Assembly (NCBI GenBank): GCA_015680685.1 | Contig: MNCI01003111.1 | Coordinates: forward strand, 238,030 to 302,029 | Length of the DNA stretch: 64,000 nucleotides | Direction of reading: 5' to 3' | Origin: Gnetum montanum | Lineage: Eukaryota > Streptophyta > Gnetopsida > Gnetales > Gnetaceae | Shown: positions 11,873 to 24,725 of the stretch, one piece after another | Layout: every line of letters starts with the position of its first letter | How positions within the stretch are numbered: the first letter of the stretch is position 1 | Translations under genes and position numbers: made by a program | Notes under the pieces: model-generated | The model's input: the letters and a program-made list of their open reading frames with translations, nothing else | The model's database searches: none | Told to the model about the DNA's origin: nothing

Positions 11873-12800
11873 ATGGTAACTTCTTCTAATGATGATGCAA
11901 CTAAGATACAAAATTTTGTTCTTATTGATGATGTACATTAGTTATTGGTTGTTGATCTTACATCACGATATGTGTTCATTCAAATTTTGGGTTATTTACT
12001 TGTAATTGAAGTTTTACTTCATAGTTAAATGATATGATTCAAAAGCAATATATTCAAGTCATTCATTCCAGGGACTATTTTCTTTTATAAAGATATAAAT
12101 ACTTCGATGATGCAGTGTGTTCTAGATATACGATCATTTATTCATAAACATGCAGTGTTGATCATTTGTAAGTGAACTCCAACTTTCAATGTTAAATCTA
12201 AAGAATATTCTCAAGTTATATGTTTTGTTGAGCTATGTAATTTTATGTTGATTTTTCATAAAGTTGAGTATGAAATTGTTAGTCTTCTTAATCCCACTAA
12301 GTATATGTGTTAGTCTTCTTAATTCCATTAAGTATATGAAATCTATTCCTATATCATTTGGTTTTTGTATAAGTTTTTTTTTCTAACATCAATAGTCTTA
12401 ATTAGAAAAAGAAATTAGTATTATAAGTAAGAGGGAAAAGTTATAATTAACCAATTACATATTATAATCTTCTTAACTTTTGCAAATTTTGTCATCATGA
12501 ATGATATTTGTTTAATGCATGTTCTTTTTTATTAAGAAAAAAAGATGTAGATAAAAAGAAAAACCAGGTTGAAGTTGTTGAGGAAAAGAAAAAATGTGTT
12601 AAATTTGAAAGTAGAAAAAAAATATAAAGGTAAAAATACAAAAAATAAAATTACTATTAATGATAAGAATGATCAAATGACAATAACGAAACCAATGAAA
12701 ACAAAAGCTTCTATGAAACTTTCTACTAGTACTATTAGAAGTATTAATCACTCTAAATAATTAAAAAAAATTTCCTTATCTAACAAGAATACTATTAACT
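11873..12800 (+). pseudogene. LINE ORF1-like relic (possible DUF4283 region)
   Basis: An ATG at 11873 opens a decayed frame. Readable pieces (for example FIHKHA and FNVKSKEYSQV) are arranged as in the DUF4283 region of plant LINE ORF1 proteins. It is followed by a Lys-rich tract (12540-12680). Frames change several times. The same text is at 52016-52920 in unit 2. The assignment rests on arrangement only, and a different gag-like gene is possible. Confidence 0.3.
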
Positions 12801-13559
12801 AAAAGATTAAAATTATTATTGATAAAAAAGTTGTAACTGATGGTAAATATTCTCAATGAAGAATTATCATTAAGTGACAAAGAAAAGGTCATCCAAAAGT
12901 TGTGTAACTATTTTCTAGCAAATCATTTTTTCTACAAATATTGATATTTCACCATAGCTTTCTACCTTGAATCCTTTTGCTCTTTTAAGTTCAAGCATGA
13001 ATGTTGAAATTAATGTAAATATTGTTAGTACTGAACCATCCTCCCTATTAATAATTAATTTTCTTCTCTTAATTTTTCAGGGCATCATACACCTAAGTAG
13101 ATATCCCTAAAATTAGAAGGTTTTTCCATTCCATATTATCTTTGATGTTTTTTTTACCTGGTATCAAATGCCAACAAAAATTTCATATCTTGATTAAAAG
13201 GTTGTGGGTTCTATTCTTATCTCTACTTATAGATATAGTAGCAGTGGGCTAGCTTTGTGGTAGGATACTCTTACTTAGTTGATCACATCTACCTTGCCAT
13301 GAAGACAAGGTTTTGCCACTAGCTCAGATGTTCATTTACACAATAAAATAACAACAATAGAAAGATTATATGAATTAATGAACTGAAACTTTATTATGTT
13401 TGAAGACCCATAGGATCTATTGAACAAATATTGCATTTTCATAAAAAATAAAGATAAACTCTACCAATTGATTAAGAACCAATGGGAACATTAAAAAAAA
13501 ATCATATAGGCCTTTTGTTATAATATTATAACACTATCTTAAATGGATTTTTTTTAGCA
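12801..13559. other. Non-coding stretch, AT-rich
   Basis: I see no coding frame here. A weak B-box-like segment (GGGTTCTATTCTTATC, about 13205) hints at another tRNA-derived relic. The stretch is conserved in unit 2 (52921-53619). Confidence 0.4.
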
Positions 13560-15850
13560 AAAGAAAGAAACATATGTAATTGATCTTCAAGGGCTCTGAT
13601 CTACACAACCTACAAATATGCTCTTCTTGATGAAGTTGAATCCATCTTCCACTATCAACTCTAATATGATGAGAATTTAAGTGAAGCTTTCTAATAGCAT
13701 TCTAATACTTGATGGGAATAGCAGCTAAGAGACAGTGAACTTTCACATCTAGTTTATTAGATCTAATGTGATGTAAATAAAATTGCCTCTTGCCTCCCAC
13801 AATAGCCCACATTTATGTTAAATCCTTTTGCTTGACTAGTTGGTGAATATGCTTAGGATGTTTTTGCACATCCTCCTAAGAGATATTTCATTTTCTGAAT
13901 CATTGTATTCCTTAAAAATCCTAACCATGATCTCGTAAATCCTCAAGAACTACTTTAGAGAATTTTTATTATCTTGAGATATGAAAGTTATGAGAGTATG
14001 TAATAAATTGACATTAGACATTTGCTTCAAAAGGTAATAAATTACATTCGCATAATAACATTGAGTAAGGTATTTGTATTTTCACATTTAAGTCATTAAG
14101 AAATATTTTTTTCATTCTTTTAATATATTTTCATAATTTAGTATTGAATCCAAGTCTCCAAATAATACATCGATATAATATAGTAATAGATGATACTATG
14201 AAAAATTTGTCTTTTGATCTTCTAAGCCTAGAGGCCTAAATCCTTGCACTTATTTTCAAAAGTATATAGAGCCTTAAAACCTCTTGCTATTCTTTCTTTG
14301 ATGTCCTTTTCCCACATGTAATTATTTATATAAATGAGATCCAAAATCTACTATTTTCATATTGGTACTTTTAAAATGGAGGTTATACTAATTATTTATT
14401 ATACCCTAGATTATCAATTTGGTTTTATCTATGCGCACATAAAGACTAAATGAATGACAATAATTTTATAAAATTTACAACATATTTTGCATACCTTCTA
14501 TAGTAGTGAAGATCAAGGCAATATCATGTGCATATAAAAAAAATATTCACCACTTGGGATCCAATTTTGATAGCATGACTATCTTGCTTGTTGTATAACC
14601 ATTCCTACATTTCATCAATAAAGATACCAATTAGAGAAAGTGGTCAACCTTAATTAACTCCAATTTTTCTCTACAATTGAAATTATTTCTGTGAATTGTT
14701 GTTTGTAAATTCAATAATCACTTCCTCATATAATCTTTGAGTTGTTGTAGTCAAATCTTAAGAAATGCCAATTTTATGCAAGCATAAACATAGTTTTGTA
14801 TGGACCACCAAATCATATGCTTTTGAAATATTAATAAAATAGAAAAAGCCTATTTTATTGGGCATTTTTGAAAACTCCATGTAATGTCTAAAAGTAACTA
14901 AGTGATTAATAATGGAGTGGTTTTGTTTGAAATTTGCTTGACATCTTGCCCTGACGTGGATACTTTCAACCCAAGAACTGATTGCCTTTTCTAGCAAAGT
15001 GCCGAACAACTTAGCAAAAATATTACTCACAATGATCATTCGATAATTGTTCAAATTATTTATGCTCCTTATTATGTAACATGATAGCTTTACTAGTCTT
15101 CTAATGTTGATTTAATCATTGCTCCATTACTGAATTAATTTGTGCCAAAATTTTCTATGAATAGTAGATCTTGTCCACTTTAATAATTTTGCATATAAAC
15201 CATTTGAATCTATAGCTTTGTGAGATGGTAGCTTTTCAATAGCCTCTGTGACTTTTTCAAGAGTAAATTAGAGAGGTGATTATTGTATAATAGTAGTAGA
15301 ATTATTATCTTATCATGTAAATAGCTTATTATAAAATAAGAAAATACCTTAAAAATTAAATGATGAATAGGCTTTATGACAAAAACATTTCCAAAACTAT
15401 CTAGGTTCCTTTTTAATGGTCTAAGCAAAATATTCTTGTTGATCATGATAAATTTCCTTCTCTTGGTTCTAATTAAGTATTTATATGACTTAACTAAATA
15501 TTGTTTGTGACTCTTATTTTCATTCTAAATATTTTTCCTAGCTTGCATGAAATCCTCATCAAATGAAGTCTTCTGAGCATCTTGTCGTTGTGAATGCATA
15601 GCTTACTTAGCCAATGTAAGAAAAATTTGTTCAAGCTCCTTATGTCATCTTTCTAGATTCCATTTGTTATGTGGTACATTCATATATTTTGTCTCACCTA
15701 CTAGGGTGAGTCTATATCACCATTTTTTTATATTCTTATATTTTTGTTGTCTAACAAATAATTAGAATTTGTAACAAAAACTTAACATGATGATGATAAG
15801 ACTCTACTAAATCTTCTCCAACTTTCAACAAAAGTCATTCATTTATATAT
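13560..15850 (-). pseudogene. LINE reverse transcriptase relic (unit 1)
   Basis: Reading leftward, this is a non-LTR retrotransposon polymerase. The stretch at 15840-15400 resembles the linker between endonuclease and RT (Asp-rich, then K-Y-L-I-R-T-K-R-R). At 15054-14758 the RT core is clear: NYR, IFAKLFGTLLEK, the R-x-R-x-Q-A-x-F-K-Q-x-H-S motif and F-x-x-x-S-K-A-Y-D. A GxPLSLIGIFIDEM segment follows (about 14640). The F-A-D-D catalytic box is not intact (about 14530). At 13700-13590 the C-terminal part shows DSGRW, then EEHICRLC, as in LINEs with a terminal zinc knuckle. Stops and frameshifts throughout rule out function. Confidence 0.7.
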
Positions 15851-15936
15851 AATGTGGGATTATATATGATATTGCATCTATTATAAGTAATAAAAACTAA
15901 ACAATTAACCTATTATAATAGAACATTGTATTACTT

Positions 15937-16689
15937 TGATGAACAGTGAGTATACCCTACGCCCAACCATACGAATCACTCAGTGATTCGATTGAATTTC
16001 ACAGACTTTAGTTCTCTTTTATGTTTAAAGTTACGTAAGAATAAAGAATAAATTATTCAATCACAAAATTAATCTAATAACTAGCTAACACTCAACTAAT
16101 CCTAACATAAGCATCCATTTCCACTTGCTGTATACATCCTAAACACGTATAACGCTACTAGGTTACCAAACATTAAGTGTTACTGAGATTACCAAGCATC
16201 AGACATATGCTTGAAGTGGTCATACTTATGCATACTATTAAATCGATATTAATTAATTACATACTTAATTACTTAAAAAAATTAAAGTAAATTTCTTGAA
16301 TATCAAATGCATAAAGGAAATAATTAATCTAGTCCAAGTGCTACAAGGTTTATTAGAAAAGCTTATCTTTATTGTTGCACATATTGAAGTGCTCAAGTAC
16401 AACAATGCCTAAATAAAGATCCATATATTCTTTGACTCCTACTACGGGCACTCAAAAAATATTCCAACTTTCAACTGGAAAAAATGCTAAAGCTTCACTA
16501 CAACTATCAAAAGTTATGCCATAAATGCGATGTGAGGGTGCACATTTATAGGTGAAGTAGTATGCCCCATCAATGGGTATACATTGATAGGTCAAACCCT
16601 GCATCAATGGGATCACATTGACAAGATCCCATCGATGGGGTTGCATTGACAACATCCCATTGATGTAGCCAAACCATGATGGCTCATAA
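15937..16689 (-). repeat. 3' LTR of element G (unit 1 copy)
   Basis: This LTR on the minus strand starts at 16689 (TTATGAGCCATCATGG, from TGATGAGTCATC) and ends at 15937. U3 holds five or more CATCGATG/CATCAATG repeats about 20 bp apart (16565-16680). The decayed polypurine tract lies at 16690-16700 and ORF3 follows on the right. Confidence 0.75.
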
Positions 16690-16917
16690 TTTCTCCATGA
16701 CTGAATGAAAACTTTTCCTCAAGTTCTTTACATAATTTGGGAAGGTATGAAATTATTGACTGACTATAGACAAAAAAAACAAACACAACAAAAACTAAGT
16801 GCCCAAGTATATGGTTTATCATCATTACAAAATTTTGGTAATCATGATAAAAAATTGAACACTAGGATAAAACTAATAATCACAACTCCTCGGATGGTGT
16901 GAAGACGATAAAGAAGT

Positions 16918-18077
16918 TCAAATAGTCCCAAGTGGTGGAGGCTCTTTAGGCTCCAAATGATATTCTCTTTCTTTGGGTGCATGCAATGGTTAAGGTGGTT
17001 GCTGTGATTATCCTATGGTAGCTACAAGTTCTAGTAGAATATGGAAGGTAGTCAATAGTTCCTGCATATTCTCCTCCTTAAGGGATCATTCACAATCCAC
17101 ACTACATAACCAATATGGACCGAAATGGGAATATCCCATGAATAGGGCTTTGTGGGGAATAACTCCTTGACATTCATGAACCAAGTAGTGAACTGTTTAC
17201 ATTCGATGTTGAACATTCTGAATGCATTTTGTAGCTCTTGGTATTCATTCATCCTTTTGGCCTTATTCTTAGTGGTTGATTGTTAATCAAAGAACTTTGC
17301 CTTGAGAACCTCAAGTTTTGAGTTTGCAATCTCAAGGTTCTATTTGGCCTCTTTATGATGCTTGAAATTTTCCTTACACAATAAGTACAATTTGTCCACT
17401 TTTTTTTCCAATTTTGACCACAGCCTTCTAGTAGTCATCATTTTCAATTTTGCATATCGAAGATTGTTAAGCTTCATGTAATTTTTCATCTCTTTGATCT
17501 ATAGCTCTTTCATGTGGATTTATGCCTTATTGTAATTATTCAACACATCAAAGATAGGCTGCCCAACATCACCTCCTTCCTTGAGCTACTGGAGGGCCTC
17601 ATTGATTTTTGCCTTCGTCATCTAGATGTGTTTCTTATTAACTTCTTTATGTAGATCAACCTAATCTCTATAATGGTTCTTGACTCTATCAAATTTAAGA
17701 GCCTCATTCTTCCAAACATCTATCTTTAATGCAAGTTTTTAGCAAAGGACATTGACTTTCTTCATGGAGAGGTTTCTATTTTCAATTGTCAATTTCCTTA
17801 ATTTATTATTTCCCTTGGTTAATAGCTCCTACTATTTATGGATAAAATTTTTCATTTACTGCTTTTATGCATCAACATTCCATAGGTGATGATTCTTGAC
17901 AATCAAGATCTCATTCTCATGGAAAGTTTGAACCAAGTCCTTCTAAATGTTGTACATTGTGGCATTGGCCAAGAACTAGTCAAGGACTGTAGACTTCTTA
18001 GCATCCTCAACCTCTTTGAGTCTTTTTTGAAGTTGTTGAAAAGCTTCATCATGTGTTTGTGCTGGGTTGAGCAATGC
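16918..18077 (-). pseudogene. ORF3 of element G, C-terminal part (unit 1 copy)
   Basis: This is the C-terminal, coiled-coil-like part of the post-pol ORF3, also found complete in C (43423-46184) and G (56777-59530). The conserved stop after R-x-I/V is at 16918-16920. The ORF is cut at 18077, where the tandem-duplication joint switches to the gag relic. The two pieces have no functional relation. Stops are frequent. Confidence 0.65.
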
Positions 18078-19673
18078 TAAATGGCTTGGTCTAGGGTTTC
18101 CTCATCTTGTGCATCATAGACTTGTGCATCTCCTTTTCGGATTCATGGATCTCTGTTGTACTCTTCAACTAATTCACTTTTTTTAGCTCACCATCTTATT
18201 TTTCCACTTGTTTAATTAGTATTTAAATATAATGGGAGTTCATCTCTAATAACCTACCTTGGACATAAATCCCAAGATTTTCTCTGGTTTTGCTCCACAA
18301 CCCATCTACAATGTGCCTGAGTTATTCCCTTGGCAAGAATTCATGGCCTAGGCATTTGTGCAATAGTGAATAATATCTACCCATTTCTACATTATGGGTG
18401 TCATGAGTCCCTTGCTTCCATCCTTGGATTTGTCTTTTTAAGGTTGATACTTGTGAATAAGTCTAATATTTATTATTAAAGAGTTTGAGCATGGTACTTT
18501 AGCATTTGATTGGTTTCGGTTCTAGTGACTTGTACCAACTCTTTGCCTCCTTTACAAGTGTTTAGGAAGATAGCTTCAACTTTTCCTAATCACTTTTGAT
18601 GTTTTGTAGGGCACAAGCATTGTGGAAAGCTTGAAGGTGATGTTGTGAATTAGCATTGTAGCCACCTTCAAATATTGGCATGTTGTTCATATCTAGCTAT
18701 TTGATTTGGCTATTTTTCATGTGCCTAGTTGGTGTGTGGATAGCTTCCTGGATGTTTATCAAGCTTTAGATTTCCATAACGGCTTTATCATCATTATTAA
18801 GTTTGTATGCTTTACTGTAGCAATGACCCTTGCTATGCTCATAACTTTCTTGATCCTCTTTTCTATCCCTTTGTCTCCTTCATTCATGTTTTTCATATTT
18901 TGTATTAGAGTGTCTTGAATATTGGTCATGATGATCATGAGTTGTTCTTTTGTCACTATCATAGTCTTGGTACTTATGTCATCTTTTGTTAGAGTCCTCC
19001 AATGATCGTGATGAGGCTGTAGGAGAATGATGTTGGCCAGTTCTCCTTTCATAACTCTTGTATGCTTCTTTGTAGGATTTGACATGAATCCTTAGGCTTG
19101 AGTCCCACTTATAGCTTGAGTTAGTAGCCTTCCCCTTATTTGTAACTCCTAGAGTGAAATGAAGTTGGGCTTTAATAGGTTTTTCAAGTCTAATGATAGG
19201 TGTTTTGAAGGCTCTTCATGGTTTTGGTGGATTTTCTCTAAAATAAATGCATCAACATCAAGTTCTTCCAAGATAACTAAAGTGTTGACCTACTTCCCTT
19301 TGTTGTGTACATGTTTGATTTTCATGGTAGCATCTCTTCTCATTTGTACCTTTGTAGGATCATAGGATGTTGTCATATGCTAAGTCATATGATAACCTTC
19401 TTAGATCTAGTCCAAATGCATTCCCCTTAAGGTAGTTTGGAGCATGTTAAGTGCTACACATTTCGAAGGTAGGACTATGTTTTCTTGCATGTCCATCCAC
19501 CTCATTTGATTATCTTGATGGTAGATGAAAGTGAAGTCTAGATGATAAGGATTACTGTGAGCATAAGTGCTTCTTGTTTGCATTGGAATTCTCCATTCTT
19601 CTTCATCAATGATTTTTTCATTGCTTCTTCTTGTCTCCTTGGTAGGTCATGGTTGTTGTTTTTTTGAAGCCAT
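18078..19673 (-). pseudogene. Ty3/gypsy gag relic (minus strand, unit 2)
   Basis: This is the second copy of the gag relic at 1-2407. Here the ATG at 19673 (MASKKQQ) survives. The N-terminal part has E-E-W-R-I-P-M and a Met/Ile-rich block (19085-18759). The Retrotrans_gag core is at about 18720-18190. The 3' end is cut at 18077 by the duplication joint, so the C-terminal tail of unit 1 (below 813) is missing. It has many stops. Confidence 0.75.
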
Positions 19674-19791
19674 ATTATATTTTTCAGATGTAATGTTTTA
19701 ACTATGATTTTCTTGAGGTTTTAAGGATTGAATTTATGTTTTAGATGCAATGAAATTTGAGAAATAAATTACTAAGCATACATTGACGTGT

Positions 19792-19809
19792 CCTTGGCAA
19801 TGGTTTCAA
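19792..19809 (-). promoter_or_regulatory. Primer-binding site, unit 2 minus element
   Basis: On the minus strand it reads TTGAAACCATTGCCAAGG. This is the same site as 2531-2546, with one stretch mutated (TTGGTGCC to TTGAAACC). Confidence 0.6.
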
Positions 19810-20560
19810 TGATGAGTGATGGAGTAATCCAACATCCAACCATATGAGATATAAGTGTTCATGCGTAGCCTAATCAAATTCCATGGATAAGGTAATGTAA
19901 TTATGCTAGTAGTTGGTTTAAGTTTGCAATTATTATCTTTCCATGTGAGCTAGTAAAATCTATGCATATGGTTTAACTCACGATGAGGTGTATGATAACT
20001 AATATTGTATGGGCCATATTACTCCTAGTAAACATAAGGTAAATGAAGTAGTTCCTAAATCTAAGTGAATAGTAAATGAATCTAGTATATCCTAGGTGAT
20101 GGACATCTATTCCTAGTCCTCTACACACATCTTGGACTTATGTAATCATTATTTGGATTACTAAGTATTCCACTACTAGGCAAACCAAGTGATAATGCTA
20201 CTGGATTACTAAACAGTTACACTTAATGCTTGGAATTAGTTGCATCCATTTTGCTTAATAATAGTAAGAGTAAATTTCATGTGAAAGTAAATAGTAACTA
20301 AGAAAATAGTAATTAGTAAGTGAACTAAAAATAGTAAAAATTATTTTAATTAAATAGTAAAGAAATCTAAGTGATGTAACAATGATGCAAAGTAATCTCG
20401 ATCTTTATTTTTGGTCATGAAACATGTCCAAGTACATTTCGCTCAAATAAAGACTCTATTGATTCACTTAACATCACACTATGGGCATACATTGCTAAGT
20501 GCTAAGTATTAAATTCAAGAAAACAAACTAATAGAATTTTGCTAAGGTTACAATGAAATT
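19810..20560 (-). repeat. Half LTR (R-U5), unit 2
   Basis: This is the copy of 2547-3271. It again lacks U3 and again abuts a full LTR of opposite orientation. It confirms that the head-to-head structure predates the duplication. Confidence 0.75.
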
Positions 20561-21443
20561 TGATGAATTGTGTTTTTTAGCAACTAAGATATCTTAGCCT
20601 CAATATCTTAGCCCCAATATTGGATCTCATGCTATGTTATCAAATATTTGATATCATAGGATGTGTGCCTACCTATAAATACAACATTTGAATGCATAAG
20701 CTGAATAAGTTTAATTCCATCCTTAGGTAGACTCTTACAGTTTATTTTCATAGCTTTAGTGATAGAGTGAATGTCCATAGTGTGGTGTTGAGCAGTTGTA
20801 TGGAATCTTTATTTAAGTAAAGTGTTCTTGGGTACAGTTCATGACTGAAAATAAAGATTAATATTGTTTTTCATTATTATAACATCCACTTAGTTTTTAC
20901 TATTTTACTTAGCATATTTTTTACTATTTTCTTAGTTTAATCATTTACATTTCCAGGTACTTTACTTTCTTGTTCATTAGCAAAGTGGAATGAGTATGAC
21001 TAGCTTTGACTATTTAAGTATAATCATTGGGTAATCCTAGTAGTGTTATTATTTTTTTTGCTGAGTAGCATAATGCTTAGTAACCTAGTAATTGTTACAT
21101 GAGCCCAAGGCATATATGGTAAGCTAGGACCAAATGTTCATTGCTCTAGGCTAAAGGAGATCTACATTATCATCATTAATTAGATGTAGGATTATATTTC
21201 ATTCTCAATTATGTTTATTGCTAGGAGTAAAATGGGCCTAACAACATCAATTATCATATTCCTCACTTTGGACTAAACCATACATGAGAAAGCTACCAAT
21301 AGTTCAAGTGGGTAGACAACGTCTTGCAATCAATGCTTAACAATCTAGATGCCACAACTAGTCCCATCCATGGAATTCAGTTGGATCATGCATGAACGCT
21401 TGTGATTTTTATGGTTGGGTGTAGGGGTACTTACTGCTCATAA
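20561..21443 (+). repeat. Full LTR, plus strand, unit 2
   Basis: This is the copy of 3272-4171. It starts TGATGAATTG and ends CTCATAA. GATATC-type repeats occupy 20583-20660, and a TATAAATA follows at about 20676. Confidence 0.8.
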
Positions 21444-21462
21444 TTGGCATCATTGTTGAGAA
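21444..21462 (+). promoter_or_regulatory. Primer-binding site, unit 2 plus element
   Basis: TTGGCATCATTGTTGAGAA follows the LTR and is a decayed tRNA-Asp-type PBS. Confidence 0.7.
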
Positions 21463-21568
21463 TGGTGCTAGTTATCTAGATTAGTTATATCATAAACGAT
21501 CACTGCAAAAGTATTAATGATATATCTTCTAGAAAACATTAAGTTTTTAAGTCACACACATTAAAACC

Positions 21569-23340
21569 ATGTATTCTTCACTTAGGACCGAGAATGCATC
21601 ACATGATGAAAAAACTAGTAGGAAAAATGATAGGATATATATTGAAGTGAATTGGAGTGAACAATCACAAGCAGGGATTTCATATGCTCAATTAGACCCT
21701 TACTATACTCAAAGACTATGTTCAACTAATGTAGATAATCCTAGAAAAGATGGAGTATGTCATAGAATGAGGGTCTCAAGGCCAAGGATGTCCTCCAAAC
21801 TTAGAAGAGATAAATCAATGGACCATAGGGGAAGATATAGTAGCCATGGTGATTTTTCTAGTTCATCATCTTCCTCTTCCTCTTCCATGTCTAGGTCTGA
21901 GAAAGATGAATGTAGGTATATAAATAGGGATTAAGATGAAGATAGAAGTAGAAATAGATGAGATCATGAGTATGACCATGAACAAAATCATCATTATTAG
22001 ATAACTAAAAATAGAAATTATTACCATGACATGTTTGGTTATTAGGAGCATGATGCAAATAATGGAGGTAGTTAGAATATCCCACTAGCACCAAAGGGAA
22101 AGTCACATCAAAAGGCTTGATATGAATAACATCCCTAAATATGTAGGAGACTATAACTTTGATAAATCCCTTTTAATATAACTTTGACAACTGCAAAAAG
22201 GGAAAAAAACTATAGTAAAAGAGGCTATAGACTCAACCATCGAAGATGATGATGGATGTGACATCTACCAATATGACCATCCAAAGTGTTATTTCCTAGT
22301 TGTGTTACATCTACAAGAGTTTAGGGCTTTTGCTTTGAATGCCAAGTTCATACAAAAGCAAATGCCTAGGAAATTACCTTACTTACAAGGTAATTATAGA
22401 TAATCCTACCACTAATCATACTATTTCAATGTGATGTCTTATTATCCTCAACACTATTATCAACTACAGTTGCAAACCACAATCATGGGGGATGCCATCA
22501 ACAAACCAGCAATACCCTTATTAATAGTCAAACTCATTTAACTACTATGTTCCACAACATGATTCTCCATATGGTTGTACTTCCTCTACCTCAAATCACT
22601 ACTACTAGTCTCTTGAATATCATTGATCTATAATATCTCATATGGGATCACCATCGCAAACCTCTTATCCTCTATGACATCCTCAATATTCTCATACTTC
22701 CCTCCACCATATGTCACCACCAACAACATAGGGAGGATTGAAATCACAACATAAATAGAAGAATGTCACTTGTGCTATAAACATACAAGTAACTGTTAAT
22801 GATAGTAAATCTTAGCAAAAATCTTGAAAATGTCCTTTCTTTAGGATAGTTTCCACACATGGGCACAAAACTCATAGACTCACTGGCTCATCAAAACTAG
22901 CATAAGGCCAACTAGGTGCAACATCATTCCTCACCAAAACAATGTGTTCCAATCCTACATAAGTTCCAACACCCATTACCACTCCAATGCAAAAAATAAT
23001 AGATGAACCTATGACTGTGGAGAGACAAGAAATTCCATGCATTACTAATGATAAAGAAGGGTGCAGTTGTGGACTGACACTTCAAAACGTGAACACAATC
23101 ATGACATCAACCCACACTAGATATGAAAGAAAAGTGTGTGCACAAGAGAGAGTAGGGGTCACTAAACCAAAAGACACCTAGTGGCCATGGGACCATAACT
23201 AAAAAAATAAGTCACTAAGGATTGCAAGTGATAAACCTCAAGTGTATGATCTAGGGGAAGTAGGGTCCATTTTCCAAACACTTTCCTGTGAGTTCAATCA
23301 TGGGGGAAACACCAATCATAATCAAGGAATTAATAAGCAT
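21569..23340 (+). pseudogene. gag of the gag-only element, unit 2, with internal deletion
   Basis: The ATG at 21569 opens 121 codons without a stop. They include an acidic and Tyr-rich N-terminus, an R-R-D-K-S-M-D-H block and a Ser run (21855-21890). The Retrotrans_gag core is missing because about 745 bp (unit 1 positions 4912-5656) are deleted at 22160. In its place is a short filler in which TATAACTTTGA is repeated (22152-22162 and 22177-22187). After the deletion the Y-Q-Y-D-H motif (about 22266) and the tail continue to the ATGGGGGA segment (23300). The protein cannot form a capsid. Confidence 0.75.
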
Positions 23341-23702
23341 TTTTCAATTTTTTTTTTTACAATTTCTTTTTGATTTCTAATTTTTTATTATGCCTTTTCA
23401 AATTTCTTACAAATTTCCACATTCTTCGATATCTTTTCATTCTTTTGTACTTTTCCATTTCTTAAAACATTTGCAATAATTTGATATTTTTTGCTTCTTT
23501 TTAATCTTTTTCATTCTTAATATCTTTTACAATTTTTTATACTTTGTTTACATATTACTTGTACATATTTTTATCAATTTTGAATACAACACATTAAATA
23601 AAGCAAGATGTAGTTCTAATAAGATGAAGATTTCTCTACATTAGCAAATCATAAGGGACTAATTATTTGTATAGTAAGATGACATCACCCATCCATCCAT
23701 TC
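23341..23702 (+). other. 3' non-coding segment up to the C insertion site
   Basis: This T-rich non-coding stretch matches 6991-7358. It ends in CATTC (23698-23702), the left target-site duplicate of element C. The sequence resumes at 47378. Confidence 0.7.
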
Positions 23703-24566
23703 TATCGATGCAGTTTGACCTACATCAACGATGCCTCATCAATGTAGTGTCTGTTTGTTGCTTATAAATACACACCTACCCATCACATTTATGGAGAGTC
23801 TAGATTTTAATTGTAGCGAAACTCTTGCATTTTTTCCATTCAAAAATTAGATTTTTTTCTGTGAGTGCTCGTAGTAGGAGTCATTGAGTGTATAGATCTT
23901 TATTCGAGGATTATTGTACCTAAGCACGATCGTGTGTGTGGTAATAAAGATGAGCTTTTTGATAAACCTTGTAGCACTTTGGATAGATTAGCTCTTTTAT
24001 TTATGCATTCAATGTTTTCTATTATTTGTTAATTATCCTTAATTATTTTGCAATTATTTTCTAACAATTGAGTTAATGAGATTATTAACCTAGATAGATT
24101 AAATACATAAGTACAACTGCTTAGAGTGTAACACATATTCACTTGGTAATCTCAGCAGCATTATTGCTTGGTACACCTAGTAGCATAGTGTTTGGTCGTC
24201 CAGTAGTGGATACGTGGGTTCAGGATGTGTATGGAAAATGGGAACAGATGCTTATGTTAGGATTAGATAAATTTTAATTAATTAATTAATTTATTAAGAT
24301 TAGTTAATCAAATTCCTTTTACTTGCATTTCAAGCACCTAAAATATAAAATGCAAAATGATAAAAATTGAATGCCTCAGTTACACTTAACCATACCAACG
24401 AATGTCACAAGTGTAATTGGGAGGACAACAATTGACCTTAAGGCTAGATTCACTTCCTAAAGGGCTAGTGCACTGGAAACAATAAAGTCTACAAAATTTG
24501 ACCAAGTCATGCATGAACACTTTGTGATTTATATAGTTGGGCATAGGGGTACCTCACCACTCATCA
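23703..24566 (+). repeat. 5' LTR of element C
   Basis: This 864-bp LTR begins TATCGATGCAG right after the TSD and ends CTCATCA before the PBS. Compared with the 3' LTR, the first about 80 bp are missing, and the start falls inside the ATCGAT-type repeats. A TATAAATA lies at about 23763. Confidence 0.85.
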
Positions 24567-24585
24567 TTGGCATTATTGTCGAGGA
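24567..24585 (+). promoter_or_regulatory. Primer-binding site of element C
   Basis: TTGGCATTATTGTCGAGGA follows the 5' LTR directly and is a decayed tRNA-Asp-type PBS. A leader of about 140 bp separates it from gag. Confidence 0.8.
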
Positions 24586-24725
24586 CTTTGTTTGTGGAAC
24601 ATGTGCTATTTAGGTCTAAGTGAATATCACTAATATCATTGTATGAACGTAAGGTCATAACATTCCCACTATACATAAAATTATAAAAGCACACTCACAA
24701 TTTCATTTTTTCTTTTTTTTACAAA

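Larger units (their letters stand above)
813..18077. repeat. Unit 1 of a ~17.3-kb tandem duplication
   Basis: This stretch is repeated in the same order and orientation from 18078 to 57939. Anchor pairs include 1443 with 18706, 4296 with 21569, 8730 with 48853, 13560 with 53690 and 16918 with 56777. Coding and non-coding parts match equally well, at about 90% by eye, so this is a DNA-level duplication and not independent insertion of related elements. Sequence left of 813 continues the gag relic, and sequence right of 57939 continues ORF3. The only artificial joint is therefore at about 18077. Confidence 0.85.
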
